Origin: Silene noctiflora
Taxonomy: Eukaryota > Streptophyta > Magnoliopsida > Caryophyllales > Caryophyllaceae
DNA: 57,886 bases
Reading direction: 5' to 3'
Assembly: GCA_009801015.1 (NCBI GenBank)
Contig: VHZZ01001533.1
Coordinates: forward strand, 13,072 to 70,957
Each line of letters begins with the position of its first letter. Within the stretch, counting starts at the first letter, position 1. A model generated the notes under the pieces. The model was given only the letters and a program-made list of their open reading frames with translations. It searched no databases and was not told where the DNA came from. Of the stretch, positions 1 to 12,300 are shown in pieces. Made by a program: the position numbers and the translations under genes.

Positions 1-369
1 TTTCCTCTCTCCTCTCATGGGTCTTTTGTCTCACAATTTGGTACCCGTCTTCTCAAAGTGACGGATACCTTCCGTCACAAATGAGAATTGCCCCACAAAC
101 AATGAGGTGACCTCGTCAATACATGCTCAAATGTTGAACAAAAACACATACAGTACACAAAAATGCACAATCTATGACACAGGGACAAGTCAGCAACTCA
201 TAACAGTCTCCTCTTCCCCAACTTCAAACTTTCAAAACCCCCCCTTCATATCACTCCAATTCTCAATCTTTCCGATTCCGATTCCGATTCCAATTCCAAT
301 TTCGTATCGATTCCGAAACGTTCCTAAATATCGCCGAAACTTGTACAGAGCAATTAGTAAACTAACAAA
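1..369 (+). promoter_or_regulatory. 5' flank and leader of the DExH helicase gene
   Basis: This stretch precedes the helicase start codon and must hold part of the promoter and the 5' leader. No clear TATA box was found. Bases 1-105 carry a GACGGATACC/CCGTCACAAATGAGAATTG motif that recurs near 22560-22690 and 45477-45535, so this part is probably repeat-derived. The last 100 bases are pyrimidine-rich with ATTCCG/ATTCCA hexamers, typical of a plant 5' UTR. Confidence 0.5.
264..312 (+). repeat. ATTCCG/ATTCCA hexamer microsatellite in 5' leader
   Basis: Tandem copies of a six-base unit (ATTCCG drifting to ATTCCA) lie about 60 bases before the helicase ATG. They are a simple repeat in the presumed 5' UTR and could vary in length between individuals. 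Confidence 0.75.
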
Positions 370-3300
370 ATGAAGGATCGAACATCACTGTACGTACCGC
401 CGCACCAGCGAATGAGGTCAGTCATCACCGCCCCTCCCACCGCCGTCTCTACCGCCGCCTCTCCGGCCGCGGTCGGTGGTAACTCGCAGGTTTTTCATTC
501 TAACCCCAATCCTAACCCTAACCCTACTCCGCTGCGTTACTTGCCTCCGAAGAGTAACGCTGATGTTAACCAAGGTGTTAATTTTCAGTTTAATCAGCCG
601 ATAAGTGGTTTACCGTTAGATTATGGTAGTTTTAATGATAATTGTAACGGTAACAGTAACGGTAATGGTAATGGTAATGGTGATAGTGCAAATGAGCAGA
701 AGAATGTGGATAGTTTCCATTACAAATTTTATGATCGGAAGCGGAGCGATTATTCACAGTGGAGTTACGTGTTTTCCAAAGACGAATTGGATCGTAAAAT
801 AGGCGAGGTTGTGGTGAGTGTTTCACTGTTAAGATTCTTTACTTTAATGCATGCGAATTTTAGAATTTAAGTGTGATTGAAGCAAATGTAGGTGAGCTTA
901 TTTGGTATGTATTGTAGCAATGTTGAATCGCGAATTGGGGAGTTTGTGGCGAGTGTTTCGATGTTAAGATCCTTTACTTTATTGCATGGTAGCATAAATG
1001 GGATGAAACCTAATGTAGGTGTGTTTAGTCGGTGTGTGTTGTAGACTCGTAGCATTGTGGAGGTGTGTTTAGTCAGTTTGTGGAGAGTGTTTCGCTGTTA
1101 AGAACCTTTCCTTTATTGCATTGTAGCTTAAGTGAGTTGGAAACAGTTATAGGTGTGCTTAGTTAGTGGTCTTTTGTAGCATTGTGAAAGTGTGACTATG
1201 TTTGAAGGGCTTCTTATACGCGTAAATGCAACAGCTGTTAGAGGTTTGGTATAGTGTGACCTCCCTGGCATTTGTTTGAAAGTGGGGTATTGATAAAAAT
1301 TTCCGAAAGTCTCTTTTGGAAAGTGCATGTTTTGATAAGACTATTTCGTTCAAATTTCTACGTGAAGATGTGATGTTCCGAGTTACTAAGTTCACGGTTT
1401 ATGCTTTATGCTCTAGTTGAGTGTTCATCATTAATTTCTATTTGCTTTTTGAAGTCCATTGCTAAAGTTTCTCAACCGCAGCTGAGTTGTGTAATAATAC
1501 CTATATCTGGAAATTGCACAGTTTGTAATGGGAAATAGCAGTGCCCCCTAATTTTTACTCAGTTAGTCCCATTTGAGTATTTGGTTCTTTTTCGCTGCAA
1601 AAGAGTACACCGTATGCTAATTCGTCATGGAGCGATGCCTTTTCTCTTTTGTGGAATTATTTTGGGCGAGGTTTTAGGCATCTTATATTTTATGAACCAA
1701 TTAGCTAATTTCATTACAAGCCTTTTTTTGTCTGTGTATCATGTCTCATAAAGAAAGTCTTTTTATATTTCGCGAACTTTAACTATTGCGCTCGTAGCTT
1801 GCGCAGTTTGTTGATCGCCACTGCTACTGCACGTCTGCAACATAACCTTTGTTTCAAAAAGATTCGCTTGGTTGACATGCACCTTTAAATCGTAGGAAAT
1901 GTAGTTAGGTAGGTAGGAAAGAATATGGGAAAGCCAGGCACGTAAGAATGAACAAAAACAAAAACGAAAGAGTAACACTCAAGTACAACTGTTTCTATAT
2001 TGAGAAGTTTCCCTTCCATAGTTCCATGAGTCCAGTGATTTTGATCTCTCTTCTTTCCTCATTCTTGTGAATCACCTACTTTTTCTTATGGATAAAGCCT
2101 ACTTCACATATAAGTCGTTGAGACTTGTTGTACTGTGTAGTAATGGCTGATGAATGTAATCCTGGCACAATTTTTGAGTTCGCATTATTTTTCATTCAGA
2201 AGTACCATCTTCTTCCAACCTCCTTGCCTTGCCGTAGGTAGGATCTTTTGAGCCTTTGAGGCAACGAGTTGTGATTTGTACAATGTGGTTTTTAGTCAGG
2301 TTCAATTGCTGATATGGATCACTGGAAAACAAAGTTCGACATGCTTCTCAGTGACAGAGATAAGCAAGAACTGATATCCAGGGAGAAAAAGGACCGGCGC
2401 GACTTTGAGCAAATAGCTGGATTGGCAAACTCAATGGGTTTGTACAGGTGTGTTTCCTTTTGAATGCTTTCTGTCTTTCTATCTCTAGCCGTGACACTAA
2501 TATCTAATAACTTTTGCAGCCGTTCGTACGAGAAAGTAGTTGTATTTAGTAAGGTACCACTTCCAAACTACAGATTTGATCTTGATCAGAAGCGTCCACA
2601 GAGAGAGGTAACTGAACTTGTTTTATACTATATAATACTACTTCCCCATTATTCTCAATGCATGTGTTTCTTTAACTTTGTTTAAAAGCCATGAGGCGCA
2701 CCAAGGGAAGGAGGGCCTGGGGCAACTAAGCGCAAGGCGCGAGACAAAGGTGTGCCGTGTGCGTCTCATAGGCACGAGATACACTGGCCTTGAAAACAAA
2801 TTTGTATTTTCAAGATAAAGTCATGTGCATATTTCCCTTCTTTGGATTTTAAAAAGGGTTAACTTGTAAAAGAGTAAATGCTAGGGATTATGTGCCAAAG
2901 AGAAGGGCATAGTAAAAGAACTTGTAGAATAGAATTGAAATTGCATAGTTGTGCGCCTCGCGGTCGAGATATTTTGGCTAGTGCCTTATTGAGGCTTGAG
3001 CAGTTGGGCTGAAGTGTGCTCGAGGTGCGCTTTTTTAAACTGAGTGCGATAGTAAATTGATCATAACTTGAAGCGTAATTTATTGAGAATATTGATCAAA
3101 GGACATCAGAGTGGGTCACATCCTTCTAGAAAAAGACCTTAAAAGGTGACTCTCATAGTCTCATGTACGGAAGAACTAAATAAGTCAAGGTTTGACTCAT
3201 GTATGCAAAAGAAGAGGCACATGATTATGCTCTTAAGCTATCTTGAATAATTTTATCTACAAAAAGAAGAAACGTCATATGAGGATCGTACTGGAGCATT

Positions 3301-6300
3301 TCAGTCTAGCTATAAGCCTATAACTAATGCATGAGCTCCAACAATGAATAATGTTCCACTAGCTTGAGATGCTCTTTTTATCTTTCTTGGTAACGAGGCC
3401 CTAGACCCTAGCTATTCTCTCTCCTTTGGTTAGTGGTTAAGGGTTGTTTGAGATAGTCGGGGTGTGCATGGTTGCAAAGCCAGTGGCTGGCTTTGCAATA
3501 GACACGGGGTCTAGATCTTTTACTCTTTGTATGGTAAAGGAATTTGGGGGTAGGAGAATTCCTTTGTTTAGTTCGTAAGTTGGATTTGAAGGTATTTGAT
3601 GAGAGGGTATCACAGGGATCTATTTTCCCTCCTATAAGGGAAATAAAAAAAAGATTTCAAACGAAGATGAGATTGATCCATTTCCTTAATCCTTTTCTCT
3701 GATTCTCTTTCCCCCCTTGCTCTTCTCTGTGTGTCCAAATAAAGGGTTAGACATCATTTGGATACAAAAATAGAAGGGAAGGGGAAGGGGATGGAGGGTA
3801 TGGGAAGAAGGGGAAGGGGAGGGTAAGGGAGCTTTGATGTCATCTGTCCAAATCCTTCCTACGTAGGAGGGAATTTATTTTGGCTTGTAGAAGGGAAACA
3901 AAGTGATCCCTTTTCCCTCCCCTACATTGTCCTCCAACTCAAATCTGCTAGCCAAATGAAAGAAAATTTCCCCTTTCCTTTCCTCATCCAAACAAAGGGT
4001 TAGCTTTTCTGTTTGATGTTTGTAGCTCAGCTCTTTTGTAATCTTGAGTTCCCTCCCTTGTTTTTCTTGGTTCGGGCCTTGGAAATGATGGCGCGTGAAA
4101 TTTACCTGCAGGTAGTTGTAGATTCTTATTTACAGGAGAGAGTGGATGCAATTCTTACTGAATATCTTTCTTGTAAATCGAAGTGTGGAAATGCTTTAAC
4201 AGACAATTCTGTTTCTAGAATAAGCAGCAGTGGTAGTCTTGCCACTGATGAAGGACTGTTTGAGCAACCAGATGCTTTAAATCTCAGCAGTGCTGTCATG
4301 GAGAGAATTGTTAGGAGACAAAGTTTGCATCTTCGTGATCAGCAGCTTGCTTGGCAGGTTCATCTCTTTACTTTTAACCTATCCCAGGCTGTTTTTATGT
4401 TATAAAGCTGCTACCTTTTGTTCAATATACTCTGCCGTGACATGTTTTTTAAGCTTTTACATACTCCCTCCATTCAACTCCACACTACCACTTTGCTTTT
4501 TCACGTTTGCCAACGCGTGTTTTATGCGCTAAATATCGTTAGCTACGTATTTGCAAAAAAATATAAGAGTTAGATATTGTTAATGTACTCGTAAAGACGA
4601 ATCAAACAAGATCTCACATGAATATATTTTCACTTATGTATTGAGAGAAAATCGAAATTGAATGCTTAATTGTGAATAGTGTACAAAATAGAAAGTGGTA
4701 GTGTGGAGTTGAATGGAGGGAGTATCTGACTAAGTTGCTTTTAACAGGAATGCCACCCAGAAGGCGTGAAAATGATGGAGTTCCGTAGAAGCCTTCCTTC
4801 ATACAAGGAAAAAGATGCATTGCTATCAGCCATTTCATGTAATCAGGTTACTATGTTGTAATTATAAATACAATAGCCTGTCATATGTGATGAATCTGCG
4901 AAGAAACTTTTGCTTTGACGTACTTGTCTCTGAAACAACCATTTTGCAAGACTACCTTGTCTAGTGGATGGATGTTTATTTAGTGACATGCAAAATAACC
5001 ATTTTTTGGCGGCTGCATTTACTATTATATTGCAATTTTATCTTTCACTAATCTTCAGATATACTCTATATCTACTCACTCCTTAGTCCTTATTTTGTTT
5101 CCTTTTAACTTTGGTGCATTTTCTTAATGTCATGTTTTCAGGTCATCATCGTCTCTGGGGAAACTGGTTGTGGTAAAACAACACAAATTCCACAATTTAT
5201 TTTGGAGTCTGAAATAAACTCTGGCCGTGGATCTTTGTGCAGTATTATTTGTACTCAGCCAAGAAGAATATCTGCAATATCAGTTGCTGAAAGGGTTGCA
5301 TCAGAGCGAGGGGAGAAAATTGGAGAATCTGTGAGTTTGTGGTCTAGTTGATATTGATTGGGTGGAAAAACAGTTGCGTTTTTGTTTTGTTTGTTTCTGA
5401 TGCGGTATTTTCCGTTTTGAAGGTGGGTTATAAAGTTAGGCTGGAGGGAATGAGAGGAAAGGATACACGCCTTTTATTTTGTACCACGGGTATTTTGTTG
5501 CGGCGATTACTTGTAGACAGGACTTTGAAAGGTATAACCCATGTTATTGTGGATGAGATTCATGAGCGTGGGATGAATGAAGGTGAAACTACTTTAACAC
5601 TAAAATTCGTTATCACATACATCAATATAATTTGGGTCCTGATTGATGTTTTACATTCCAGATTTTCTGCTTATTGTGCTTAAAGAGCTACTTCCTTGTA
5701 AACCGGAGTTAAAATTGATCTTGATGAGTGCGACTCTAGATGCAGAGCTGTTTTCTTCTTATTTTGGTGGTGCTCCCATGGTTAACATTCCTGTAAGTGT
5801 TGACTTTGTTTAAATACTGATTCCGCTGTTTTTATACTATATATGCTTTTCTCATCTGGTTGGTGGTTATGTAAGTTGGGAGGTCAAGTGAGAGGGAAAT
5901 ACATGGGGAACACTCAACATACCCATGGTGGGTTTTGCTTGCTTGCTTGCTTCTATACTGTAATTTCTTCCATCTGATGCTACTCTGGCCGTGGCTTATC
6001 TTCTCGTCGTCTAGTGTTACGGGAAGTGTGTTTAGAATTTAGATTGGAAGAGACTTGTGCTTTTGTGTCTTAGAAATATGTTATTTTCTTGAGCATTCCA
6101 ATTTTTTTACTTTATATGTACGAGTTCTTGGATTTATGTGGTGACCGTGAAACCTTTGATAATCATAGGTTTATTTGTATTTTTGACTGATACCCATGTC
6201 CAATAGTATTGCTTGTTATTTAATCTGTTTCAGTCTTTATTTGATATGATGGTTTCAGTTTTTTCTCTCTAAATTGTTTGTTGTTTTCTTTTGCCAATTC

Positions 6301-9300
6301 TCTTTGTTGTCCACTCTTGACACAAGTGAATTCATGCTTATTTGGTGCTTTCATTTGCCTTTTTTGTTCGTGGCAGCTGTTGTTGATGTTTATGATATTG
6401 TATCAAATGATCTCGCATTCACTCATCATATATAACAAGTGGAAAAAGAATGTGTATTTGGAATACTGCTATGTAGTTTCTCAATTGAAATTATTGAGAT
6501 TTTCCCTATGCACTGTTGTCTGCTGTAGGGATTCACATACCCAGTTGAAACTTATTTTCTAGAAGATGTCTTGGAAAAGTCTGGATATATATTGACATCC
6601 TACAATCAGATTGATGATTACGGTCAAGACAGACAATGGAAGATGAACAAACAAGGTTTTAGGAAAAGAAAAAGCCAAATCGCTTCCGTTGTTGAGGTAC
6701 ATACATTCTTGAATTTGGACGTGTCACTGTATTTAAACTATTTTCTATTGTTTCTTACCTGTAACATCTTCCAGGATGCACTTGCTGCGGCTGACCTCAG
6801 GGCATATAATACACAGACAAGGGAATCTTTGTCCTGCTGGAATCCAGATTCTATAGGCTTTAACCTTATTGAGAATCTGCTGTGCAATATATGTGCATAT
6901 GAAGGGCCTGGTGCTGTGCTAGTTTTCATGACTGGATGGGATGACATAAGTTCTCTAAAGGAGAAACTCCTGGGACATCCCACTTTGGGAGACAGTAGTA
7001 GAGTATTGTTGCTTGCATGTCACAGTTCAATGGCGAGTTCAGAGCAGGTATATTGTACTTGATGTCCTGTGCAAATGGTCATAATTTGAACGATCTCATT
7101 TTTATAGGAGAAAGTTGAATGTTCATTGGCTCTAGACGGTGATGAAATATAGCAAAATGGCTCACCTAACTGTCAAGCTTTTCTTTATTGTAAAGTTTTA
7201 TGTATTCTTAACTCAGTTTTATTATGGGATCAGATAAGGTTGCGTTTGTCCAACCTCCACTTACCCTCCATTTGTGGGAGCCCGTGAGGCATCGGGTAAA
7301 TGTTGTCGGTCATACTCTGAATGTAGTGCATTTTACCTTTGCCGTGGGAAGAAAATTTGTATCACCTGTGGTCTTGAAAGCTCAGTTTCCAAGAAAATTT
7401 GTTCTTTTTTTCATGTGATTGTTAATCCGCTTTTCATGTGCGCTTTTTTGATTTGAACAGCGATTAATTTTTGAGAAGCCAGGAGATGGAGTGAGAAAAA
7501 TAGTGCTGGCCACTAATATTGCTGAGACCAGTATCACAATTGATGATGTTGTTTTCGTGGTTGATTGTGGTAAGGCAAAGGAGACATCATATGATGCCTT
7601 GAATAATACGCCTTGCTTGCTTCCGACTTGGATCTCAAAGGTTTCAGCTCAACAGGTAACTTTTAATGTTGTTTTGACTTCGTGAGCATGTTTGTGTATA
7701 GTGTGAAACTTCAGTTGTGATTCAGCATGTTACGAGTCTATGATCACTGGCGGATTTTTCAAAACAATGTACTATGTTCCTATTTTTCTTCAACATGTTT
7801 GAGAAGACGTGCGTATAACAACTGTTTGGGCTTTGATTTTGTGCATTTCTCTCCACTTTTTGGATTGAAGATCCGTATCTGCTTTTGTTTCGGGCCAGAA
7901 TTGTGTTTAAATGAATTATGGCTGACAGAGGGATAGTGAATGGGGTTTATTGTTCAAAGAAAGTTGCCAAACCATTTTCTGATTAGCATTTGATAAATGA
8001 ATACACTTTTTCTTCAAATAGTGACTGCTAGTGCTAGGGACTTTCATGTATCTGAATCTTTTTTACACTCCATGTCTAAGGGATGTTATCAATCACGATT
8101 CCGTGATTCCCTATTTACCATGAAAAAAAGATGATCACTGATCAGTGTTTCTGTCGGTAGAAACCATTTTTCAGGCTACAATCATTACATTGTTTTAGAT
8201 TATCCATCGCTTATGCAGTGCCTTAATGTGTTTTCTTTGAGTTGTGTGGATACTGTATACGGAGCTGAACTTGTTACTGTGCAGTTTACTTCTTACATAA
8301 CGAAAAATGGAGATAACTTTTTCTTTGTGAAATCCTAATTACTTCTACTTGAGGCTGAATATGAAAAAAGCAGATCATGAACCAGTTTTACTGCAACAAC
8401 CTTTTTTTGTGGTTTATTGTCTAATATTTCTATGATATCACTAAATGGTCAAGGTAATTTTTATTTTGAAAATCTGTGTACATCCAAAATTTTGGCAACT
8501 TGGACAAATTTGCAAAGTTCTCTTTTAATTCCTTCACATTAGGGGCACTCATCATTATTGAACTGGAACTCAAATACATTGTTCACATGTCCCATAAGAT
8601 TGGTCATCTCTGACCAAAGGAGATGGAATGTGATACAAATGCGGAAGCTGACTTTAACGAACTGAAAACTTGTCATGTGATAAGCGTGACAAAGTAACAG
8701 CAATTAACGGAATAAAACAGGATATTTAGTTCGTTATTCTACCTTGAATGCGAACTAATGTTGCCTAACAAACGAACTACCTTGTTCGATTGCTAAACGG
8801 AGATTTGAAGTACCTTCTCAAATCTGGGATTTTTGATCAAACCTTGATCGATTTCCTGGAACTTTTATTAACTTTCTTTTCTGAATGAAATAAAATACAA
8901 AGCAATCCTTAAATAGCTATTCGTCTCCTTAACTAATGAGGCTCCTAACCTAAATAGAAAGCAATTAATAAATCTAAACTTAATCAACAACTTAACAAAT
9001 AACTAACTCTGATACGATGCAGATTTTATTCTTCTAAACTGACTACACTAGGGTCCCTAGAAATGCTGCTACATAAAATCGCGGGTCTGCGTTCGATTCC
9101 TGCCCGTGTACTTAATTAATTAATACGTCATCATCAAGAATCGTATCAGAATGTTTTAAGGTCATGTGCTACAGTCTCCAGGGTTGGGTACACGCCTCTT
9201 CCATTATATGTTTTTGAGGATATCATATCATCGTTCATTCCCTTTCTTAATATTTGGTCTTTTTACTGATAAAAATTATTGAATAGGAATATCCAGTTAG

Positions 9301-12300
9301 CGGTAGTAACAAAATGTAATCGTTTTGTGTTGCCCTTTTTCTGTGGACTGAAAAGTGGTTCTCTTCTTGCACGAACAAGCTTGGAACATCGTTCTTAAAG
9401 CACATTGCTTATAATGTTATAATATTGTTGAGTGTTGTGATCTATAGTGCTACTTGTAAATATAATCTAGAGTAACATTATCGTGAGTTGGAATATTTTC
9501 TTCTACTCAGAAGTGTGACTTTACTATTAGAATATTGCCTGCTGAATTTGAATTCCTTGTATACTGAGGCTGCATTTCGTTTGCCCAATCGATGTGTAGA
9601 GAAGAGGAAGAGCTGGTCGTGTTCGGCCTGGAGTATGTTATCATCTATACCCCAGATGTGTTTATGAGGCCTTTTCAGAATATCAGCTCCCTGAAATCTT
9701 AAGGACACCTTTACAGTCTCTCTGTCTCCAGATAAAAAGTTTAAAGCTCGGCAGCATTTCCGAGTTTCTATCAAGAGCTTTGCAGTCTCCGGAATCATTG
9801 GCGGTAACTTAGCCATTCTTTTTGTGTCCTTTTGCTTCAAATTTTGTTGTTGTTGTTGTGTTTAGTGTCCATGGTCTAAGATGTCACTTAAGCAACTAAC
9901 AGGGAATGTTAGTTTTGTTTTTGTGATTCATAGAAATGAATTATCAATATGTATGTCCTTTGATATGCTATATTCGTACAGGTTCAAAATGCTATAGAGT
10001 ACTTGAAAATCATCGGGGCTTTGGATGAAGATGAAGTTTTGACTGTTTTAGGTGTGTTAATGGCAGCTTATTTGTCGGCCATTCCTTTCCAGCTAGCTTC
10101 TTTTCCTTTTAATAGTTTTATTAAAATTGCTACATGTCATGTGTGTATCATGTGGTGAACGCTTGACTTGTTCGTTGACAGGTCGCTACTTGACAATGCT
10201 ACCTATGGAACCAAAACTTGGGAAGATGCTTATATTAGGTGCAGTTTTTAGTTGTCTGGAACCTGTGTTAACTATTGTTGCTGGCCTCAGTGTAAGAGAT
10301 CCTTTTGTAACACCCACGGACAAGAAAGATGTAAGTGGTTCCTTTTTTACTGCTGATTTTTTCTGGTGGTGGTTGTGATTTATTCCTCCCTCTGCACTGG
10401 GTACTGATAATGAATGGTCTGCAGATAGTGTACGTTTTTAAGGTGACTGCGCTTGTGTATTTTCGTGGGCCTAGTTTCTTGTCCTATGCTACTAAATGAA
10501 AGCATTGAGTCCTAGTGATATTTTTTTGTTAATGTGGTGGTAGATAATTGAACTGGTTTGTAAAGGGTGAGTCACGAGAGATATTGGCACTTGATATTCC
10601 ATTTGCTTATTGTGAGGATTAGGATCAATCCATAATTTGCGCTGTTACATCATAGTGAATAGTTTAACATTATCATATACATTCTACATCTTAATTGATT
10701 TTTGCGGATTTCTACTGCCTCCTGATCTTATGTTGTCCCCGAGCTTCAGATTCTGATCTACATAATAAGCTTGATTTGATCTTAATATTACACCCTAATT
10801 GGCCAGCAAGTCTGCAACAGGCAATTATATTTTAATAGTACTCTAAATATGTATCAGCAAAAGCAAATGTATAACTTTTCAAGCAGAACAAGCTTCTGCA
10901 AGAGCAAAAATTAATTAATGTAAAAGGAAAAGCTTTCCTCTTCTTTCGAGTTATGTAAAGATTTAAAGAGCAATAATGGTAGCTTGACACTATATTACTC
11001 AGACTTGAGCTTGGATTCATGTCAGAGTGTTGGACAATGGTACAATACTATGTTATGAGATATATCATGTTTTTTGCCTATAACAAAGAGTAATTATCCT
11101 GTACCTGTATCTTTCGGGTCTGACACACAATGCATGTCAAAGTAGCATATTTTCTATCTACAGTGATAACAAAGAGTAATTATCGAGTAGCCTTTGTTTT
11201 TTTTTTTCTTTTGCAATTGTCGACGCAATTTTCATCTTGGGTCATTCAGAAACAGCCTCTTTGTGTTGCTAACACAAGGGTAAGGCTGCGTACATCCGAC
11301 CCCCTTTTCCTCGCAATTTGCGGGAGCCATTGAGGCACTGGGGTAATGTTGTTGCTTGATTCTATTAAGACATCTTGGCATACAAATGATAATCAGAGAT
11401 GTGTGTACTACTGTACTCTACATTTTTTTTTTTCGCGAAGTTAATTTCTGTAGTTGGTATTTTGCGTTGTTACAGTCCAGGGACCGATTATGATAAAAAT
11501 CAAATATTTTTGTTTCTTACCGTTATGTAATAGGTAATTCCTGAATATTCTTAATTTCTTGTTCACCGATCTTGTCTTTTATGCATCTATATCATATTTA
11601 CTGGAGGGCTGGTCTCTTGGCTAAACATCTTCTTTCTCCTGAAACTTCTTTCATTAATGTTCTTAGATGCCCTTTCTGTTCTATTTTTCTTGATGGCATT
11701 CTATTGTAGGCTTTCGAGTGTTGTTTTTGGATTGTTATATAACTTGTATGTTCTCTGAAAGCCCAAATGATGTTTATTTTACTCTTCAGCTTGCAGATGC
11801 TGCTAAAGTTCAGTTTTACCGTGATTATAGTGATCATCTTGCCCTGATTCGTGCCTATGATGGCTGGAAGAGTGCTGAAAAAGACTTTGGTGGCTATGAT
11901 TATTGCTGGAAAAACTTTCTTTCTGTGCAGTCTATGAAAGCCATTGATTCTCTTCGGAAGGAATTCTATTCTTTGTTGAAGGATATCAGGCTAATTGATG
12001 ACAACCAATCCGCTAATAATGGGTGGATCAAGGATGACAAGTTGGTTCGGGGAATAATATGCTATGGATTGTACCCTGGAATATGTTCAGTCGTGGTGAG
12101 TACCTGTAAATCCTACTTAAACTTATACTCTTTGTGTTACCGGTCTTATTTTCTCTGAAATTGTTAGACAATGCATATATGTCGTAATATATCATGCAGT
12201 CAGTTCTCTTCTAAATTGTTGAAAATGCTATTTCAGGAAGCGAACCCTTTTTCCTATGGTGAGGTATTGAGGGTGCATGGCTGTTATTCCTAATTTTTTT

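Noticed and set aside
632-826. Minus-strand frame rich in His/Tyr opposite helicase exon 1
   Set aside because: It is the antisense shadow of the Asn/Gly repeat in the helicase exon and has no splice or promoter support.
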